64,000 nucleotides of DNA, from positions 558,001-622,000 of the forward strand of contig NZ_ATXF01000005.1 in the NCBI RefSeq assembly GCF_000421545.1, in the 5' to 3' direction. The notes under the pieces were generated by a model. That model had not been told where the DNA came from. It saw only the letters and a program-made list of their open reading frames with translations, and did not search any database. This DNA is from Agromyces italicus DSM 16388. Its GTDB lineage: Bacteria > Actinomycetota > Actinomycetes > Actinomycetales > Microbacteriaceae. A program made the translations under genes and the position numbers. Positions within the stretch are counted from its first letter, which is position 1. Every line of letters starts with the position of its first letter. This document shows, in pieces, positions 15,992 to 24,580 of this stretch.

Positions 15992-17464
15992 TCAGGCGGC
16001 CGCGAGGGCCAGGAATGCGGTCGCGTCGGGCGGTGGTGGCGCGATCGATGGGAGTCGTCGGTTGCCCGCGCGTGGCCGCCTGCTCGGATCGAGGTGCGCG
16101 GGTGGCACGAACCACGTGTAGCCCTGGTCGATGAGGATGGCCCAGCCGTCGTCATGGACCCGGTGATGATGATGGGCGCAGAGCATGATGCCGTTGTCGA
16201 AATCGGTGCGGCCCTGGTGGCGGCTCCACCACCTGATGTGGTGCGCCTGAGTATGCGACGGCGGCCTCGTGCAGCCCGGCCACGCGCAGCCGCCGTCGCG
16301 TTCTGTGAGAACGAGCTTCTGCGCTTGAGAGAACAACCTGCGGGATCGGCCGAGCTGGAGGTTCTCGCGCCCCTCGCCCACGTAGAGGGGCGAGATTCCG
16401 GCTGACATCGCGAGCTCTTGGATCGAGGAGACCGAGACGGGCTGCTCGATGCCGTCGATCGTGCCGTACCCACGACCGGTCTCGAGGGCTTCGCCATCGA
16501 TGCGGGCGACGACCATCGCCTGCCGCAGCGGCGCCGGCGCGTCGACGGCGCCGAGCGAGTGGCGGGCGAGGTCGGCCAACGCGTCGAGGTTCATCTGCGC
16601 GATCGTGCGCTGCTCGCCGAGCACGTCATCGTCGTCGCCGTCGCTCCTGCTGTCGCGGTCAGCTTCGGTTCGAGGATGCTTCGCGTCACGCGCCCGGTGG
16701 AGTTCGGCACCGACGAGCGTCTCGATCGCGAGCTTGATCGGGGCCCCGCTGACCGGGTCGGCAGCGCCCTTGAACCGGATCATGCCGTGCTCGTCCTCCC
16801 AGATGCGGAACTCGCGGGCGCCGCGCAACTCGTCTTCACGCGGCTTGACCCCGTCGGGGTCGAGCCGGGCCTGAAGCAGCTTCACGAGCCGGTGCAGCCC
16901 GTCGACCCCGACGACCGGAGCCCGTTCGACCAGGAACGCCTCGGCCTCACCGAGTTCGACCCGGTCGGCCCGAGGCGCGACCCCGTCGAGGAACCGGCGG
17001 ATCACGTCGGCCGCATCGACGCACACCGCGCCCGCCGCGACCGCCCGAGCGAGATGCGGATGCTTGGGCGGCAGCACCTCACCGGTGAACGCGGCCCGCG
17101 GTGCCGTCGCCGCGCCGACCGCGACGAGCTTCACCGCCTCTCGGTAGCGACCGCCGGTCGCTGACGCGATCAAGTGCTCGGCCGAGGAGAACCCGTGCTT
17201 GCGCGCCACCTCATCGGTGCCCGGCCGAGAGCGGGCAGCCAGCTCGGCCGCGACCGGCGCCTGCAACGCCTGCACCCGACGGAACAACTCGCCCAGCGCC
17301 TCGGTCACCCGGACCAGCCCGTCAGCACTCATCAGCCGCACATCGCCGGCCGCGTCGACCGCCCTGACCGCCCCGGCGACCAGCGCCCCGGCCCATGCCT
17401 CATCGAGCCCGATGGTCGCGGCTGAAACCCCGGTCAGAGCGGGTATTTCAGCGGGTTCGGGCAT
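15992..17464 (-). CDS. DUF222/HNH endonuclease domain protein
   Basis: The 490-residue protein belongs to the '13E12 repeat' family of Actinobacteria. A helical DUF222 region fills most of the protein, and a C-terminal HNH module (about 400-450) shows CAWPGC, the paired histidines of QAHHIRWW, and LCAHHHHRVHD. The zinc-binding cysteines and catalytic His are present. These proteins are abundant and often multicopy, and some lie in mobile regions. Their biological role is not established. The gene stands alone with a 145-bp upstream gap. Confidence 0.9.
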   Translation of the reverse strand: MPEPAEIPALTGVSAATIGLDEAWAGALVAGAVRAVDAAGDVRLMSADGLVRVTEALGELFRRVQALQAPVAAELAARSRPGTDEVARKHGFSSAEHLIASATGGRYREAVKLVAVGAATAPRAAFTGEVLPPKHPHLARAVAAGAVCVDAADVIRRFLDGVAPRADRVELGEAEAFLVERAPVVGVDGLHRLVKLLQARLDPDGVKPREDELRGAREFRIWEDEHGMIRFKGAADPVSGAPIKLAIETLVGAELHRARDAKHPRTEADRDSRSDGDDDDVLGEQRTIAQMNLDALADLARHSLGAVDAPAPLRQAMVVARIDGEALETGRGYGTIDGIEQPVSVSSIQELAMSAGISPLYVGEGRENLQLGRSRRLFSQAQKLVLTERDGGCAWPGCTRPPSHTQAHHIRWWSRHQGRTDFDNGIMLCAHHHHRVHDDGWAILIDQGYTWFVPPAHLDPSRRPRAGNRRLPSIAPPPPDATAFLALAAA

Positions 17465-17609
17465 GCCCCGAGTCTAGCCGAGATCGCCCGGGATTCGAAG
17501 AGATGTTCGATAGTTGTGGAGAACTTCTCCGCGGTTCGCGCCGCGGTTCGCGCTCCGCTTCGCGCCGCGGCTCGTGGCGACAGTCCGCGGCACAGTTCGC
17601 TCCGCCCCG
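17465..17609. other. non-coding gap with repeated CGCGCCGCGGTTCGCG-type sequence
   Basis: The gap between dcd and the HNH gene contains a short run of 'cgcggttcgcgc / cgcggttcgcgctccgcttcgcgccgcgg' repeats (about 17530-17572) that could fold into several hairpins. They probably terminate dcd transcription. The part next to the HNH start is otherwise featureless. Confidence 0.45.
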
Positions 17610-18215
17610 CTACTCGCCCTTCGACCCGGCGTCGGTGACGCTCACGTCGGAGCGGTGGAAGTTGTGGAACGAGCGCGAGGCCGTCGGCCCCCGCTGGCCC
17701 TGATAGCGGCTCGAGTAGTCGGCCGAGCCGTACGGCTTCTCGGCGGGCGACGACAGCCGGAAGAAGCACATCTGCCCGATCTTCATGCCCGGCCACAGCT
17801 TGATCGGCAGCGTCGCGACGTTGCTCAGCTCGAGCGTGACGTGCCCCGTGAAGCCCGGGTCGATGAAACCCGCGGTCGAGTGCGTGAGCAGGCCGAGCCG
17901 GCCGAGCGAGCTCTTGCCCTCGAGACGCGCTGCGACGTCGTCGGGCAGGGTGACGGCCTCGAACGTCGAGGCGAGCACGAACTCGCCCGGGTGCAGGATG
18001 AACGCCTCGTCGGGCCGCACCTCGATGAGGTGGGTCAGCTCGGGCTGGTCTTCGGCCGGGTCGATGAACGGGTACTTGTGGTTGTCGAACAGCCGGAAGT
18101 ACCGGTCGAGCCGCACGTCGACACTCGACGGCTGAAGCATCGACGCGTCGGAGGGCTCGAGCCTGATGCGCTCGAGGTCGAGTTCGGCCCTGATGTCACG
18201 ATCCGAGAGAAGCAC
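17610..18215 (-). CDS. dcd: dCTP deaminase (possibly bifunctional dCTP deaminase/dUTPase)
   Basis: The 201-residue trimeric enzyme deaminates dCTP towards dUMP for thymidylate synthesis. Family blocks are [22 protein letters not shown] (phosphate binding), the catalytic-glutamate region [15 protein letters not shown], and the C-terminal YQGQRGPT lid. Length and motifs match the actinobacterial form, which in Mycobacterium also hydrolyses dUTP. The TGA-to-TGA neighbourhood gives no operon partners. A tRNA gene follows upstream on the other strand. Confidence 0.95.
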   Translation of the reverse strand: MLLSDRDIRAELDLERIRLEPSDASMLQPSSVDVRLDRYFRLFDNHKYPFIDPAEDQPELTHLIEVRPDEAFILHPGEFVLASTFEAVTLPDDVAARLEGKSSLGRLGLLTHSTAGFIDPGFTGHVTLELSNVATLPIKLWPGMKIGQMCFFRLSSPAEKPYGSADYSSRYQGQRGPTASRSFHNFHRSDVSVTDAGSKGE

Positions 18216-18334
18216 CCGCCCAGCCTACCGAGCGCCCGGCGGCCGATGAGCGACGCGTCTCGGCGATCGAATAGCGAAGCGCATCGAGACCCTTGCTACG
18301 ATGGTCACCGCAGCATCTTCGTCGGATGCCGCAC

Positions 18335-18408
18335 GCCGATGTAGTTCAATGGCAGAACTTCTGCTTCCCAAGCAGATAGCGCGGGTTCGATTCCCGTCAT
18401 CGGCTCCA
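18335..18408 (+). tRNA. tRNA-Gly (anticodon CCC)
   Basis: The 74-nt cloverleaf has acceptor stem GCCGATG/CATCGGC and an anticodon stem TCTGC/GCAGA enclosing loop TTCCCAA, so the anticodon is CCC (reads GGG). The T-arm GCGGGTTCGATTCCCGT is intact, the discriminator is T, and CCA is encoded (18406-18408). It is an ordinary single tRNA gene between dcd and the DsbA-like gene. Confidence 0.95.
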
Positions 18409-18475
18409 TCGCCCCCCTCGTGCGAACGGCGTTCGCCAACGCCCGGCACTCCGAGGCGGCGGACGGCAGCCCGGC

Positions 18476-19213
18476 TCATTCCCCCGCCAGCTCCGCCTCG
18501 ATCCCGGCCCCCAGGTCCTCGTACGCCTCGAGCCGCAGCATCTCGTCGTCCACGAAGAAGGTGGGCGTCGACTGCACGCCGAGCGCGATCCCGTCGATGC
18601 GGTCGGACTCGACGCGTTCGAGCGTCGCGGGATCGGCGACGGCCGCGTCGTAGGCGTCGAGGTCGAGCCCGAGCTCGGCTGCGAACTCGCGGAAGAGCGG
18701 CGCCCGCGACTCGCGCTGCTCGCCCCACTCGGCCTGCGTCTCGAAGAGCATGGCGTACATCGGCTCGAATGCGCCCTGCTGGGCGGCGGCCTCGGCGGCG
18801 ACGGCCGCGTTGCGCGAGTTCAGGTGGCCGTCGAGGGGGAAGTAGCGCGTGACGAAGGTCACCTCGCCGGCGTACTCCTCGCGCAGCTGCTCCACGAGCG
18901 GGAAGAACGCCCCGCACGCCTCGCACTCGAAATCGAGGAACTCGACGACGGTCACCCCGCTCGTTCCCGGTTCGCCCAGCACGTGGCTGTCGGCACGCAC
19001 GGTCGGAACCGAGGCATCCGACGATGACGATGACGAGGGCGACGAACCGCCCGACGCCGGCGGCGCCGTCTGCGGTCTGAGCAGGGCGAACGCGAGGGCG
19101 ACGATCGCGATGAACGCCGCCACGAGGGCGACGTTCGTCCAGATGATCCGCTTGCGGCGGGATGCCTCGGCGGCGTCCCCGCTCGTCGGGCGCTTCGGGT
19201 CGGGCGTGGTCAT
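18476..19213 (-). CDS. membrane-anchored DsbA-like thiol-disulfide oxidoreductase
   Basis: The 245-residue protein has a signal anchor at about 25-45, a Ser/Pro-rich linker, and a thioredoxin-fold domain of the DsbA/Thioredoxin_4 type. The redox motif is CEAC (97-100) inside VVEFLDFECEACGAFF, and the cis-proline segment is GVQSTPTFFVDD. It acts outside the membrane, making or isomerising disulfides. It lies 102 bp from a DUF305 lipoprotein gene on the same strand and may be co-expressed with it in an envelope or metal-stress group. Confidence 0.88.
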   Translation of the reverse strand: MTTPDPKRPTSGDAAEASRRKRIIWTNVALVAAFIAIVALAFALLRPQTAPPASGGSSPSSSSSSDASVPTVRADSHVLGEPGTSGVTVVEFLDFECEACGAFFPLVEQLREEYAGEVTFVTRYFPLDGHLNSRNAAVAAEAAAQQGAFEPMYAMLFETQAEWGEQRESRAPLFREFAAELGLDLDAYDAAVADPATLERVESDRIDGIALGVQSTPTFFVDDEMLRLEAYEDLGAGIEAELAGE

Positions 19214-19315
19214 GGGATGTTCTCCAAGTTCGGGGTGAGGTGGGGTCGGGCGGGCTGCGCGGCGCGCCGCCGCGGGTTCCCGGGCGGCGCGACGCGCGAG
19301 GGGTGCGGCGCGCCG

Positions 19316-19933
19316 CTAGCCGCGCGGGCTCACGCCGAGCAGCTCCTGCATCAGCGCGATCTCGTCGGACTGGGTGGCGACGATGCGTTCGGCCATGGCG
19401 ACCGCGTCGGGGTGCGCGCCGTCGGCGATCTCGGCCTCGGCCATCGCGACGGCGCCCTCGTGGTGCACGATCATCTGCTCGAGGTAGAGCCGCTCGGCCT
19501 CGGCGCCGGCAGCCGCCTCGAGAACTGCGAGATCGTCCTCGCTCATCATGCCGTCGCCGTGATCCATGCCACCCATGTCGACCTCCTCCTGGCCCCACTC
19601 GGCGAGCCAGTCGCGCAGCTGGTCGATCTCGGGCTGCTGCGCCGCCATGACGCCCTCGGCGAGCGCGCGCACCGGCTCGCCGAGCTCGGGCTCCGCGAGC
19701 AGGAGCTCGCTCATCTCGACGGCCTGTTCGTGGTGCGGGATCATCATGGTCGCGAATGCGATGTCGGCACCGTTCGCGCCGGCCGCCGACGCGGTGTTCG
19801 AGTCGGTCGAGGGATTCGACGACGGGTCGCCGCCGTGGTCCATGCCCGTCATCGAGGTGTCGGCGCAGCCGGCGAGGGCCAGGGCGGTGACCGCCGCGGC
19901 GGCCGTGATCAGGAGCTTTCGTGCAGTTCGCAT
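19316..19933 (-). CDS. DUF305 lipoprotein (putative metal-handling)
   Basis: This 205-residue lipoprotein has lipobox LAGC with Cys23. Two DUF305 halves each carry a metal-ligand-like motif, MMIPHHEQAVEMS and MIVHHEGAVAMA, separated by a Met/His/Asp-rich stretch (MGGMDHGDGMM). DUF305 is a ferritin-like four-helix fold often found near copper genes, and the Met/His content supports a copper or other metal role at the cell surface. That function is an inference. The DsbA-like gene lies downstream, and a DUF6153-like gene with His/Cys residues lies upstream. Confidence 0.87.
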   Translation of the reverse strand: MRTARKLLITAAAAVTALALAGCADTSMTGMDHGGDPSSNPSTDSNTASAAGANGADIAFATMMIPHHEQAVEMSELLLAEPELGEPVRALAEGVMAAQQPEIDQLRDWLAEWGQEEVDMGGMDHGDGMMSEDDLAVLEAAAGAEAERLYLEQMIVHHEGAVAMAEAEIADGAHPDAVAMAERIVATQSDEIALMQELLGVSPRG

Positions 19934-20019
19934 CAGTGTTCTTCCGTTCGTCGGGGTCGATCAGGTGATGCCGTGCGGGCATGGCGAGGCCACGCCCGCA
20001 TGGCGGGGGCCGATTCGGC

Positions 20020-20514
20020 TCAGGTTCGACTGATGGAGAGAACGGAGAGATCAGGTCGGTGAAGGTGCAATGGGATGACCCGGAGGAACGCCGTGAAGTG
20101 CGCGGCGCCGCGGTCGAGCAGCCGACGGAACACGGCGGGCCCGCGGGCGACGAGCGCGAACGCGGCGAGCATGAGGAGCATCGCGCAGCCCATCACCATG
20201 AGCGCGCAGTCGCCGAGCGCGCTCATGCACTCCTCGTCGCAGGCGACGGCGCCGCCGACCGAGGCGATGAGGCTCGCGATGGCGGGATGCTCCGCCGTCG
20301 AGGTCGTGGCGGTCGATAGAGCCTCGTGACCGCTACCCGACTCGGGCGCGACATGCGAGGCCGTCGCGGCGGTGCCGTGCTCGGTGCCGGGTCCGGCGGT
20401 GTGCATGGCGAGCAGGCCCACGAGCACCGCCGCCACTCCGAGCAGCGCGAGCAGTGCGCGCCGCGCGCCACCGATGCGGGAACGGCCGACGTCGCGGGCC
20501 GCGCTCGACGACAT
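20020..20514 (-). CDS. DUF6153-like small membrane protein
   Basis: This 164-residue protein starts at ATG 20514, which has a GGAGGT site 5 bp upstream. A longer reading (to 20559) lacks such a site. It has a TM segment near 20-38 ending in GLLAMHTAG, an external His/Ser/Thr-rich loop, a short cysteine-containing stretch (ACDEECMSALGDCALMVMGC), and a second TM helix. The pattern of two TM helices around a His-rich loop matches the DUF6153 family of Actinobacteria, which has no known function. It is next to the DUF305 gene and may share a metal-related role. Confidence 0.7.
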   Translation of the reverse strand: MSSSAARDVGRSRIGGARRALLALLGVAAVLVGLLAMHTAGPGTEHGTAATASHVAPESGSGHEALSTATTSTAEHPAIASLIASVGGAVACDEECMSALGDCALMVMGCAMLLMLAAFALVARGPAVFRRLLDRGAAHFTAFLRVIPLHLHRPDLSVLSISRT

Positions 20515-20610
20515 CGCACCTCCTGGCCGGGCACCGCGGCGGGCACCGCGGACGAACACCCCCGAGCGTACTGCACCGCCCTCGGCGCCGGGCTGAGAAT
20601 CCGCCGGAGG

Positions 20611-20672
20611 CGGGAGCGGGCGGCCGGGCGGGCGGCCGGGCGGGCGGGCCGGCGGGCGGCGGGCGGCGGGCG
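20611..20672. repeat. GGGCGGCCGGGCGGGC low-complexity tract
   Basis: A 60-bp run built from GGGCGGCC, GGGCGGGC and GGCGGGC units lies between the DUF6153-like gene and the stop of the amidotransferase gene. It has repeated G3/G4 runs on the plus strand. It could be a slippage-prone spacer or a G-quadruplex former. No gene is visible. Confidence 0.6.
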
Positions 20673-20673
20673 C

Positions 20674-21516
20674 CTATTCCTCGCCCGCGAGGAACGGCTC
20701 GTGGCGGTACCGACCATGCTGGAGGATCGCGACCGTCGCCTCGGGCACCTCGACGAAGGCGCCCGGCAGATCGCTGAGCGGCTCAGACACGATGACGCGC
20801 GCATTCCGCCCGTATCCCCGCAACCGCTCCTCCTCGGGGTACATCTCCTGCAGGGTCGCCATGGCGATCGAGTGGAACAGGGTGCGTGTCCGCCCTTCGG
20901 ACGAGTACCGGAACGCCCACACGGTGGCGCCGTCGGAGACCGCGACGGTGCCCTGCATCGGAAACTCGACGCCGTGCCCGTGGCCGACGGCCTCGACCCT
21001 GCGGATCGCCACGGCCATGGCTGCGACCGGGTCGTCACGGAGGCCCAGTGTGAGCGCAAGGTAGAAGAGCAGCTCGGAGTCGGTGGTGCCGCGGATGAGC
21101 GGGTAGAACTCGGGCTCGACGGCGAGCGCGAGGTCGCGCCGCACGAGGTTCAGGCCCGCGATGCGCCCGTTGTGCATGAACAGCCAGTTCTCGTGCCGGA
21201 ACGGGTGGCAGTTGGTCTGCTGGATCGGCGGGCCTGCCGCCGCGCGCACGTGCGCGAAGAAGAGCGGACTCTCGATCGCGTGGGTGATCTCACGCAGGTT
21301 CTCGTCGTACCAGGCCGGTTCGATGCTGTGGAACAACGCGGGATCACGTCCCTTCGCAGCATCCGCCGGATACCAGCCGACGCCGAACCCGTCGCCGTTC
21401 ACCGTCTCGGCGCCGAGCGGCGAGTTCAGCGATTGCGCGACGAGCGAGTTCTGCGTATCGAGGATGAGTTTGGAGAGCTGGATCGGCTCGCCCGAGTACG
21501 CCAGCCAGCGACACAT
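20674..21516 (-). CDS. class II glutamine amidotransferase (YafJ-like)
   Basis: The 280-residue N-terminal-nucleophile hydrolase starts MCRWLAYSGEP. After Met removal, Cys2 is the glutaminase nucleophile, so ATG 21516 is certain even though longer in-frame readings exist. Substrate blocks NGDGFGVGWY, FAHVRAA, and FMHNGRI (oxyanion Asn-Gly) are intact, as is the GTTDSE motif. Stand-alone members such as YafJ release ammonia from glutamine or a gamma-glutamyl compound, with targets mostly unknown. No synthase partner is adjacent. Confidence 0.88.
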   Translation of the reverse strand: MCRWLAYSGEPIQLSKLILDTQNSLVAQSLNSPLGAETVNGDGFGVGWYPADAAKGRDPALFHSIEPAWYDENLREITHAIESPLFFAHVRAAAGPPIQQTNCHPFRHENWLFMHNGRIAGLNLVRRDLALAVEPEFYPLIRGTTDSELLFYLALTLGLRDDPVAAMAVAIRRVEAVGHGHGVEFPMQGTVAVSDGATVWAFRYSSEGRTRTLFHSIAMATLQEMYPEEERLRGYGRNARVIVSEPLSDLPGAFVEVPEATVAILQHGRYRHEPFLAGEE

Positions 21517-21596
21517 GCTGCTTCCTCCCCAGCGGGTGACGGATGCCTCTGGGTCGAGGCTACGCCGATTCGCCACGCGCCGGGCGGCGCCGGGCG

Positions 21597-22916
21597 CTAT
21601 CCCTCAGCGGGCTCTTCGCCGGCCGCCTCCGCGGCCTCGGGTTCGATCGGGCAGACCGCGATCTCCTGCATCTTCGTCGTCGCCTGCTCGAGCGACCACG
21701 GCAGCTCGACGAGCGGTTGTTCGCGGCCTTCGATCGCCTTCGTCTTCGAGCCGATCGAGGCGAGGGCGAATGCCGTCTCGCGCACGAACGCTGCTCCCGA
21801 GGTCGAGTTGTTGAGCGCGACGACGACCGTGAGCCCCGTCTCGGGGTCGGTGAAGGCGGCGGTCAACGACCCGGCCGACTCGCCTGCGGTGCCGCGCATC
21901 GGCCCGTACTCCGCACCTCCGAGGCCGAACTGCTCCCAGACCGGGGCGTCGCCGCCGAGGTGCTCGGTCGTCCACAGCTCGCGTGCGCTGCGCTCCCCCA
22001 CGAGCACACCGGTCGCGAAGGCCTCGCTCAACCTGCGGGCGTCGTCGAGGTCGGACGTCGCGCCCGCCGCGGCCGCGCCGATCGAGCTCGACTGCGAGGT
22101 GTCGTCGTGGATCACCGCGCAGTCGGTCTTGCCGTCGCCGCCGGTTCCCGCCGCATAGGCCCCGAGCAACCCCTGATGGCTGCTGTCGCCGGGGGGTGGG
22201 ATCTCGGTGTCGTCGAGGCCGAGCGGCTCGAACACGTACTCCTCGGCGAGCTGGTCCCAGTCTCGTCCGGTCGCCTCCTCGAGGGCGCGGGCGAGGAGCA
22301 GCACCCCCGTGCGCGAATACGACCAGACCTCGCCGGGTTCGCCCGTCGGCTTCGTCGCGAGCCCGCCGGCGATGAGCTCGTTCGGCGACCAGATGCGCTC
22401 GGGGTTCGTGACGAAGTGCGCCTCGAGCCCCGGGTAGTAGTCGGCGAGTCCCGAGGTGTGGCGGCAGAGCTGTTCGAGAGTGATGCCCTCGAGCCCGGGA
22501 ACGCGGTCGACGTACTCGGCGACGGGGTCGTCGAGCGCGACCGCGCCGGCGTCGACGAGACGCAGGAGGATGAGGCACGTGATCTCGGAGGTCACCGTCG
22601 TGAGGCGGAATCCCGTCTCCTCGGTCACCGGACGCGACTTCTCCCGGAAGTCGACGGTGCCGGATGCCCCGGTCCAGCCGCCGGCCCACGGAGCCCACAC
22701 CCCGGCGACCCCACCGCTCGAGCCACTGAGTGCCACCGCCTGCTCGAGCACCTCGTCGAGCTGTTCCGCGACCTCGTCGGAGTACGCCGCGTCGACCGGT
22801 TCGAAACGACTCGCCGGGTCGACCGACCCGCCCGTGCATGCGCCGAGCGCGAGCACGACGAAGATCGCCGCGAGTGCCGAAGCCGCTCGCCGTCTGCCCC
22901 CAGTACGGTCAGCCAC
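21597..22916 (-). CDS. beta-lactamase/DD-peptidase-fold lipoprotein with degenerate active site
   Basis: This 439-residue lipoprotein has a signal peptide with LGAC (Cys27) and a serine beta-lactamase/AmpC-like domain. The fold is clear: FRLTTVT at 103, LVDAGAVALDDPVAEY, LCRHTSGL, YSRTGVLLLARALEEATG. The catalytic residues are not. The SxxK position reads TVTS (107-110), so both Ser and Lys are replaced. The YxN/YSN motif reads YSR (200-202). The last motif, normally HxG, reads MRGTAGESAG. It is predicted to be a pseudoenzyme, perhaps a binding or scaffold protein at the cell surface. The frame is intact, so it is not an obvious pseudogene. Confidence 0.85.
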   Translation of the reverse strand: MADRTGGRRRAASALAAIFVVLALGACTGGSVDPASRFEPVDAAYSDEVAEQLDEVLEQAVALSGSSGGVAGVWAPWAGGWTGASGTVDFREKSRPVTEETGFRLTTVTSEITCLILLRLVDAGAVALDDPVAEYVDRVPGLEGITLEQLCRHTSGLADYYPGLEAHFVTNPERIWSPNELIAGGLATKPTGEPGEVWSYSRTGVLLLARALEEATGRDWDQLAEEYVFEPLGLDDTEIPPPGDSSHQGLLGAYAAGTGGDGKTDCAVIHDDTSQSSSIGAAAAGATSDLDDARRLSEAFATGVLVGERSARELWTTEHLGGDAPVWEQFGLGGAEYGPMRGTAGESAGSLTAAFTDPETGLTVVVALNNSTSGAAFVRETAFALASIGSKTKAIEGREQPLVELPWSLEQATTKMQEIAVCPIEPEAAEAAGEEPAEG

Positions 22917-23100
22917 CGTGCCCCCTCAGCCGTGTGTCCGCTGAAATTGTAACCCGCGAAGTGGGATTCGCCCGGCCCGGCAGGCGGTGGCGGGGGCCGC
23001 GGGGCACCCCTCAGAGGGTTCTGTCCGGATGCGCACGAATGGTTCCAGAACCATCCGCCGCGCCGACGAGCCGACACCGACCACGGCGGCGCGCTGCGTC

Positions 23101-24411
23101 TCAGCGGGCGACGACGCCGATCTCACGGGCTGCGCCCGCCATGAAGCGCTCGACATCACGGTCGACGATGATGTCGCTCGGCCGCAGCGGCCGCTGCAGG
23201 TACAGCCCCTCGAGCGAGGTGAGCCGGCTCAACGCGACATACGTCTGCCCGGGGCTGAACACCCGTGGGCCGAGGTCGACGATCGCCGTGTCGTAGCTCG
23301 CCCCCTGCGACTTGTGGATCGTCACCGCCCAAGCCAACCGCAACGGGAACTGCGTGAACTCGGCGACGATCTCCTTCTCGAGCTTCTTGCGCGCCGCGTG
23401 CCACGTGTAGCGGTACTTCTCCCAGGTGACGGGTTCGATCTCGTGCTCCTCGCCGTCGATCTCGACGCGCACCTCGCGCTTCAGCGAGGTGATCGTGCCG
23501 ATCGTGCCGTTCACCCAGCGCTGCCCGTCGGGCCCGATCGCCGTGTCGTTGCGGAGGAACATCACCTGCGCCCCGACCTTGAGCTCGAGCCGCTCGTCGG
23601 CCGGGAACGCCCGCCCGCCGAAGTCGCCGTTCACCTCGGCCGCGTTCGCCTTCGAGGTGCCGGGCAGGCGAGCCAACTGCGTCGCGTTGATGCGGTTGAC
23701 CGTGCTGTTCGTCGTCGCCAGGGTGATCGCGCCCTGCTCGGGCAGCGGGCGCCTGGCGCCCACCCCGTTCAGCACGCCGGCCATCTCGGCGGTGACCCGC
23801 CCGTGCCGCACCGCGTTCAGCAACTGCTTGAACTGGTCGTCATGCTGGCGGTGGATCTCGCCGAGCTCGAAGATCTTGAGGTCGACCTCGCCCCAGACCT
23901 TCGCGTCGAAGAACCACATCGAGTCGTAGGTGTCGGCGAAGTAGGCGCGCTCGTCGGCGTCGCCCGGCACGGGCGCGAGCTGGTACGGATCGCCGAAGAG
24001 CACCACCTGGGCACCGCCGAACGGTTCGAGCGGACGCTGTCGCGCCTGCCTGAGCGAGCGATCCATCGCGTCCATGAGGTCGGCGTTCACCATCGACACC
24101 TCGTCGACGACCAGCGTGTCCATCGCGTTCAGGATCTTGCGCACCGCGTCGTTCTGGTCGATGTCGTGGTCGGCGATGACCCCGATCGGCAGGCGGAAGA
24201 GCGAGTGGATCGTCTGGCCGCCGACGTTCAGCGCGGCGACCCCGGTCGGCGCGCAGATCACGATCTGCTTCTTCGTCTGCCAGTTCAGGTGGTTCAGCAG
24301 GGTCGACTTGCCGGTGCCCGCGCGGCCCGTCACGAAGACGTGCTCGCGGGTGCTCTCGATCGCCTGGAACACCGCGGCCTGTTCGCGGGAGAGGGTCACG
24401 TTCTGCAACAA
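23101..24411 (-). CDS. Pif1/RecD-type ATP-dependent DNA helicase
   Basis: The protein has about 436 residues and superfamily 1 helicase motifs: Walker A VTGRAGTGKSTLL, motif Ia CAPTGVAAL, Walker B VVDEVSMVNADL, motif III FGDPYQLAPV, a RNDTAIG segment, and motif V/VI-like TIHKSQGASYDTA with YVALSRLTSLEGL. This is the short Pif1-like group common in Actinobacteria; it moves 5' to 3' and helps at stalled or structured DNA. The start is uncertain. TTG codons lie at 24411 and 24408 with a weak GAAAG upstream, and GTG 24399 is also possible. It lies divergently from the next gene. Confidence 0.85.
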   Translation of the reverse strand: MLQNVTLSREQAAVFQAIESTREHVFVTGRAGTGKSTLLNHLNWQTKKQIVICAPTGVAALNVGGQTIHSLFRLPIGVIADHDIDQNDAVRKILNAMDTLVVDEVSMVNADLMDAMDRSLRQARQRPLEPFGGAQVVLFGDPYQLAPVPGDADERAYFADTYDSMWFFDAKVWGEVDLKIFELGEIHRQHDDQFKQLLNAVRHGRVTAEMAGVLNGVGARRPLPEQGAITLATTNSTVNRINATQLARLPGTSKANAAEVNGDFGGRAFPADERLELKVGAQVMFLRNDTAIGPDGQRWVNGTIGTITSLKREVRVEIDGEEHEIEPVTWEKYRYTWHAARKKLEKEIVAEFTQFPLRLAWAVTIHKSQGASYDTAIVDLGPRVFSPGQTYVALSRLTSLEGLYLQRPLRPSDIIVDRDVERFMAGAAREIGVVAR

Positions 24412-24580
24412 GGGTCTTTCGATGGGCGGATGTCTCGGGGCCGACGCAGCACCGGGCGGCGCTCCCAACTGTAACCGCGTACGGGGGCGACCCGAGCTCG
24501 AGACGGCGACTCCGTGACATCCGCGCCGCTCGCGCCGGCTGTGGAGAAGCTCAGCTTCGCGCGATCGTGAAACATAGACT

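Noticed and set aside
15992..17464. The HNH/DUF222 gene as an active mobile intron or homing endonuclease
   Set aside because: It has no intron or intein borders; this family is common as free-standing genes in this lineage.
18240..18300. A possible gene between dcd and the tRNA
   Set aside because: The stretch is a decayed dispersed repeat (tcgatcgaatagcgaagcg...) without a ribosome-binding site or coding character.
20611..20672. The GGGCGG tract as a phase-variable promoter
   Set aside because: It lies 3' of the genes on both sides rather than in a promoter position, and no promoter elements flank it.
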